IMG/VR virus record: IMGVR_UViG_3300044491_000342
Coordinates: 1-22,317 of that record
Direction: 5' to 3' (one strand)
Source of the DNA: a virus
DNA length: 22,317 bases
Both the position numbers and the translations under genes were made by a program. Shown here in pieces: positions 19,490 through 22,317 of this stretch. The notes under the pieces are model-generated. The model saw only the letters and a program-made list of their open reading frames with translations. It ran no database searches and was not told the origin of the DNA. Position 1 is the stretch's first letter; each line of letters begins with the position of its first letter.

Positions 19490-19925
19490 AATATATTGCT
19501 GAATTAGCTCCGTGCTCGGCACATTCTACTTCGGTAACCCAACAACGGTTATCTGTCATACCACGTACCAGATTATCCGCAAAGTTGTAGGCGTGCTTGG
19601 CGAACATCTCAACACCCACACCATCTAAAATAGTTAGCTCGGCTAATCCCTTTTCAGCTAACATGTGAAAGTCAATTAGATGTGGATCTTGCTCGTCCAA
19701 TACAATCTTATGATCAAATGTATCTTCTAACCACTTCTTCAGAGGTTTAAGGCCACCAAAGTCTACGACCCAATTGCGTTCATCTAGCCTTGCTGCCTGG
19801 AATGTAAACTTAAAGGCTAGGCTATAACCATGCAAGAATTTACAATGAGAGTGGGCATTGGGTTGTCTAAAGCAGGCCGACAGACCAATGTTATGTCCGT
19901 ATGTTTTAGTCGATTGATATGGCAT
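19482..19925 (-). CDS. queD: 6-carboxytetrahydropterin synthase QueD (divergent)
   Basis: QueD makes 6-carboxytetrahydropterin from dihydroneopterin triphosphate. Of 147 residues, the family marks are SHCKFLHGYSL (26-36, catalytic Cys 28), WVVDFGGLK (52-60), FDHKIVL (70-76, Asp 71/His 72) and VECAEHGANSAIY (133-145). Two of the three usual zinc histidines look changed: HGH is HGY (Tyr 34), and the His of the early 'AAHRL' motif is Phe 19 (SACFRQ). His 25 and His 27 might replace them. I recall a phage/marine subgroup with the same signature. The start is coupled by TAATG. Confidence 0.85.
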   Translation of the reverse strand: MPYQSTKTYGHNIGLSACFRQPNAHSHCKFLHGYSLAFKFTFQAARLDERNWVVDFGGLKPLKKWLEDTFDHKIVLDEQDPHLIDFHMLAEKGLAELTILDGVGVEMFAKHAYNFADNLVRGMTDNRCWVTEVECAEHGANSAIYYA

Positions 19926-20158
19926 TATAATAATGTTCCTTGATATTGTGGATCAATCTTCTTAATTCCAAGAGCCCAATTTTCAGCTGCGTCTTCTACA
20001 TAACGATGCGACTTATTTGGAAACTCTTCTTTATGAAACCAAGTAGATGAATTTTCTTTATAGTATTTAATATAAAGCAATTCTTCCTTAAAGTCAATAT
20101 GTATTTCACAATATTCCGATTTATCATCCTTATAAAATGTAGACAGCTTCTTACCCAT
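19925..20158 (-). CDS. Small conserved-looking phage protein (77 aa)
   Basis: The 77-residue protein begins MGKKLSTFYKDDKSEYCEIH and ends with a YVEDAAENWALGIKKI helix. I remember this start and the 'YAEDAAENFxLGIK' ending from marine T4-like phages, where it often sits between thyX and queuosine or nucleotide genes; its role is unknown. GGAGGCTAATAA lies before the ATG, using the end of thyX as ribosome site. Its stop overlaps the queD start (TAATG). Confidence 0.72.
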   Translation of the reverse strand: MGKKLSTFYKDDKSEYCEIHIDFKEELLYIKYYKENSSTWFHKEEFPNKSHRYVEDAAENWALGIKKIDPQYQGTLL

Positions 20159-20161
20159 TTA

Positions 20162-20848
20162 TTAGCCTCCTGTGAATTCCATTGCTTTTGGATAGATTAA
20201 ATTAATAGCATCGGCTACCGCCCCCGCCAATTCCTGATGTTCTTTCTGGGTTCCATGTGCCGAACGTAACTCAATATAATGTATCCAGGAGCGAATAGTA
20301 CCATTAACATAGAGACGACTGATTGTGTTACCTTCCGGTAATATGACCCGGGCTTGTTCTTTGGCAATTCCCTTCTCCCTTGCTTCTTTATAGATACGTT
20401 GTACATGGTCTATAACAAATCTTTGCTGTTGTTCCCACCAAACATTCAGTGAGGTATCATCCGACTCAATAGAGTTTTGGCGATTTGTAGTGTCCTGCAA
20501 TCTGCATTCTCTGGTAACAAACACTCGATCCATTTCATTTGGATCAGCGTAGCGTTGAGAGAACTCTTGAAATGAAAATGATCTGTGTCTCAATAGCTGG
20601 CGAGCAATGTCACGTGTTGTTTCGACTTCAATACAGGCCGAAGCCATTTCAAAGGGACTCCAGTGTTTATGTTTAATGAGATAGTCCAACAGCTTTGTAG
20701 TGGTCTTGGTGTTGGCCTGATTCTGAGGATTTGAAACACGTGCACAGTATGCAATGAGATCCTGAATGTTGTCTAAACCGTTATTGGCAAGCTCTCCGGC
20801 ATGAATACGACCAAATGGCTGGCTATGTGATATAAGACGTGCTGCCAT
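20162..20848 (-). CDS. thyX: Flavin-dependent thymidylate synthase ThyX
   Basis: ThyX methylates dUMP to dTMP with FAD, NADPH and methylene-tetrahydrofolate. The signature RHRSFSFQEFSQRY (87-100) matches the ThyX motif RHRxxSxxxxSxR. Also seen are HWSPFEMA (62-69) and, near the C-terminus, LRSAHGTQKEHQELA (about 193-207). The length of 228 aa is normal. The start overlaps the preceding mini-gene stop (TAATG). With the dUTPase-family gene it gives the phage a dTMP supply; thyX is a common feature of marine T4-like phages. Confidence 0.93.
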   Translation of the reverse strand: MAARLISHSQPFGRIHAGELANNGLDNIQDLIAYCARVSNPQNQANTKTTTKLLDYLIKHKHWSPFEMASACIEVETTRDIARQLLRHRSFSFQEFSQRYADPNEMDRVFVTRECRLQDTTNRQNSIESDDTSLNVWWEQQQRFVIDHVQRIYKEAREKGIAKEQARVILPEGNTISRLYVNGTIRSWIHYIELRSAHGTQKEHQELAGAVADAINLIYPKAMEFTGG

Positions 20849-20964
20849 TATTTACCTTGGCCCCGATACTTTTTATATCCCTGCTTCTTTGATTTATTCA
20901 TAGAAGACATCTTAACATTACGACGACCAATAGAGGTCTTTTTATTATTACGTTCAATTGCCAT
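20848..20964 (-). CDS. Basic mini-protein upstream of thyX (38 aa)
   Basis: A 38-residue frame (MAIERNNKKTSIGRRNVKMS, ending QGYKKYRGQGK) is coupled on both sides by TAATG overlaps, to the oxygenase upstream and thyX downstream. I recall very similar short proteins with the NKSK...YRGQGR ending placed directly before thyX in marine T4-like phages, which argues it is a real gene. It is strongly basic (Lys/Arg about one third), suggesting binding to nucleic acid. Function unknown. Confidence 0.72.
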   Translation of the reverse strand: MAIERNNKKTSIGRRNVKMSSMNKSKKQGYKKYRGQGK

Positions 20965-21575
20965 TAGCGCATCTCCCAATAGACCCCTGCCTGGGGCATA
21001 AAATTAAAATTAATTACGACTCTTGGTTGGTCAGTAGATGTAGATCCACGATGTAACATATCCTGATCCATAATTAGGGCTGAGTTCTTTTTTGATTCCT
21101 TGACTACATTTTCGGCCGGCATCTCTACTGTAGTATAACCATTATTATCATTAACATAGTAAACGGCAGTCTTGGCACCATCTATATATTCCATATCAAC
21201 ATGATTATTAAATTCCACAATTTCCTTTGTCGGTAAAAGTAGGTTGGCCTTTATTCTATATATTAATTCATAATGCTTTGACTTTAGTTGTAGAGCGGCC
21301 AAGATATCCAGGCAGGCAGCCTTAACACCATCTGAGGTTCTCCATTGGCCATCATAAAAGATATCATGCACCATCATATAGTTGCCGTCATATTCTTTAT
21401 CGACACCATGTACCAAGAACCAAGGAAAGTCATCCGTAAACAAAAACAATTGTTCAATAGCACTGGCCTTATCATCATCCAATACATGATCCATTGTAGT
21501 CGTAACCGGATGATGGTTTAACATGATATCCAGTGTATCTAGGTTATTCAATTTTAAATCCTTTAAATCTTTCAT
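20964..21575 (-). CDS. 2-oxoglutarate/Fe(II) oxygenase (prolyl-hydroxylase-like)
   Basis: The 203-residue protein shows the double-stranded-beta-helix oxygenase motif: NNHVDMEY (123-130, His 125 and Asp 127), AVYYVNDNNGYT (137-148), MLHRGST (173-179, His 175) and PRVVINFNF (184-192, Arg 185). This gives the complete HxD...H...R set for iron and 2-oxoglutarate. It resembles T4-like phage oxygenases of unknown target. Its start lies within the helicase gene (32-base overlap) and its stop overlaps the mini-gene start. Distinct from the other oxygenase at 10361. Confidence 0.8.
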   Translation of the reverse strand: MKDLKDLKLNNLDTLDIMLNHHPVTTTMDHVLDDDKASAIEQLFLFTDDFPWFLVHGVDKEYDGNYMMVHDIFYDGQWRTSDGVKAACLDILAALQLKSKHYELIYRIKANLLLPTKEIVEFNNHVDMEYIDGAKTAVYYVNDNNGYTTVEMPAENVVKESKKNSALIMDQDMLHRGSTSTDQPRVVINFNFMPQAGVYWEMR

Positions 21576-22317
21576 TCATTTCTGATTTATCAAAAGCTGG
21601 TCTATCGTCCATAACTCCTTCTTCTGGATTATCGGTATCAAACAATCTCATACGCGACCTATCAATACCCAACACAAATCGTTTTTTATGATTGGGATCA
21701 TTATACCTATTCTTCAGCTGCTTTACCATAACCTGCCCCAACTGTTCTAACTCTTCGGACGAGATAAGAGCAAACATGAGGTCTGCCGTAGCGGGTAATC
21801 CAAAAGACTCGGACGTATCCTCAAGCCCAGGATCCGAGCTAGTAAAACCCGAACGTGTCGTCTGCGTTGCAGATACAATCGGAACGTTAAATTCGACCGC
21901 AAGCCCGCGCATCTCTTCCGCAATTGCCTTAATATAGGAATAGGAGTTGATAGCACCGCCAAGCCCTTTCATTCTGGATGAAGCACATATATTAAGATAA
22001 TCAACAAAGATCATCTCGGGTTCAAAATTACGTTTAAGTTTTAGTTCATTGAGTAGAGCCCTAAAATGTCCACAATGGGCCGATCCAGTTGGATATTCTT
22101 TTATAATTAACTTACCATTAGTCTTGGACGCAATATCATCTACTTTTGTGGTAAGAATGGCCTTGGACACATTTTGTAGTTGATCTAATGGTATATTTAG
22201 TAGGTTCGCATCAATTCGTTCTGCAATACGCTCCTCTGCCATTTCTAATGTAATATATAGGACATTACGTCCTTGGGACAAAACAGATCCCGCTACATGA
22301 CACATAAAAAGAGACTT
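21544..22317 (-). CDS. Replicative DNA helicase, gp41/DnaB type (C-terminal part)
   Basis: The reading frame is open to the window edge, so the N-terminal part of the gene is missing. The first codons read KSLFMCHVAG, that is, the lysine and serine of a Walker A GKS/T. Next come VLYITLEMAEERIAERI, a Walker B-type EMIFVDYLNICAS (residues about 97-109), SATQTTRSG and, near the end, LKNRYNDP and LGIDRSRMRLFD, in the order of RecA-like DnaB helicases. T4 gp41 is the nearest family I can name. It unwinds DNA ahead of the fork with primase. Internal ATG 22305 is not the true start. Confidence 0.88.
   Translation of the reverse strand, partial: KSLFMCHVAGSVLSQGRNVLYITLEMAEERIAERIDANLLNIPLDQLQNVSKAILTTKVDDIASKTNGKLIIKEYPTGSAHCGHFRALLNELKLKRNFEPEMIFVDYLNICASSRMKGLGGAINSYSYIKAIAEEMRGLAVEFNVPIVSATQTTRSGFTSSDPGLEDTSESFGLPATADLMFALISSEELEQLGQVMVKQLKNRYNDPNHKKRFVLGIDRSRMRLFDTDNPEEGVMDDRPAFDKSEMNERFKGFKIE

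Noticed and set aside
21925-21945. CTATATTAAGG inside the helicase gene as a sixth promoter copy
   Set aside because: No -35 at proper distance, no dyad, and it lies in coding sequence.
21692-21962. Frames on both strands inside the helicase gene
   Set aside because: The gp41/DnaB frame is continuous and motif-rich here; the others are shadows.
1-22317. CRISPR arrays, insertion sequences, tRNA or rRNA genes, integrase or att sites
   Set aside because: No regularly spaced repeats, transposase motifs, tRNA cloverleaf other than the tmRNA domain, or integrase-like frames were seen on either strand.

Overview
The window looks like part of the genome of a marine T4-like (tailed, myovirus-type) phage infecting an alphaproteobacterium. 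The phage signs are: a gp41-type replicative helicase at the right edge; thyX, mazG and dUTPase-family nucleotide genes; small genes of types I recall from marine T4-like phages; T4-type late promoter boxes (TATAAATA); and dense packing with one-base TAATG and four-base ATGA stop/start overlaps. The alphaproteobacterial host is inferred mainly from a circularly permuted tmRNA gene whose tag reads ANDNFAPSGFALAA. The DNA is AT-rich and nearly all genes lie on the minus strand.

Layout, following minus-strand transcription from the right edge. (1) 22317-18093: the helicase (cut at its Walker A lysine), a 2OG-Fe(II) oxygenase, a 38-aa basic protein, thyX, a small protein, queD, a Cys-rich mini-protein, queE and mazG. 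(2) A sigma70-like promoter at about 18100 drives a possible modular DNA-binding protein, an unknown gene and folE. (3) A second promoter at about 16385 drives unknown genes, a PD-(D/E)XK nuclease, a TGT/DpdA-like transglycosylase, DUF3310, queC, a free-standing class II glutamine amidotransferase, a dUTPase/dCTP-deaminase-family protein, a tiny basic protein and a second 2OG oxygenase. (4) A third promoter at about 10350 drives two small genes. (5) Two plus-strand genes, one with an EF-hand, run from 9229 to 9896 and converge on the previous unit at a shared CTAG. (6) 9155-2508 is an envelope/virion block: SleB-type lysin, a half-size Na/Pi cotransporter, the permuted tmRNA, a small membrane protein, a small outer-membrane-type protein, several exported proteins, a coiled-coil protein and C-terminally anchored proteins. 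Late promoter boxes lie at 3119 and 6574. (7) 2430-35 holds small unknown early-type genes and DUF932, with two more promoters of the same design.

Two systems stand out. First, folE, queD, queE and queC make preQ0. Together with a DpdA-like transglycosylase and a separate amidotransferase beside queC, they predict 7-deazaguanine modification of phage DNA, perhaps to the archaeosine type (dG+). In the phage cases I recall the amidotransferase is fused to QueC; here it is split. Second, the phage carries its own two-piece, circularly permuted tmRNA, complete with acceptor stem, T arm, intervening loop, P2 pairing and tag frame. It was recognised by sequence and base pairing only, and could support ribosome rescue during infection.

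Names of families rest on motifs seen by eye; no database search was possible.
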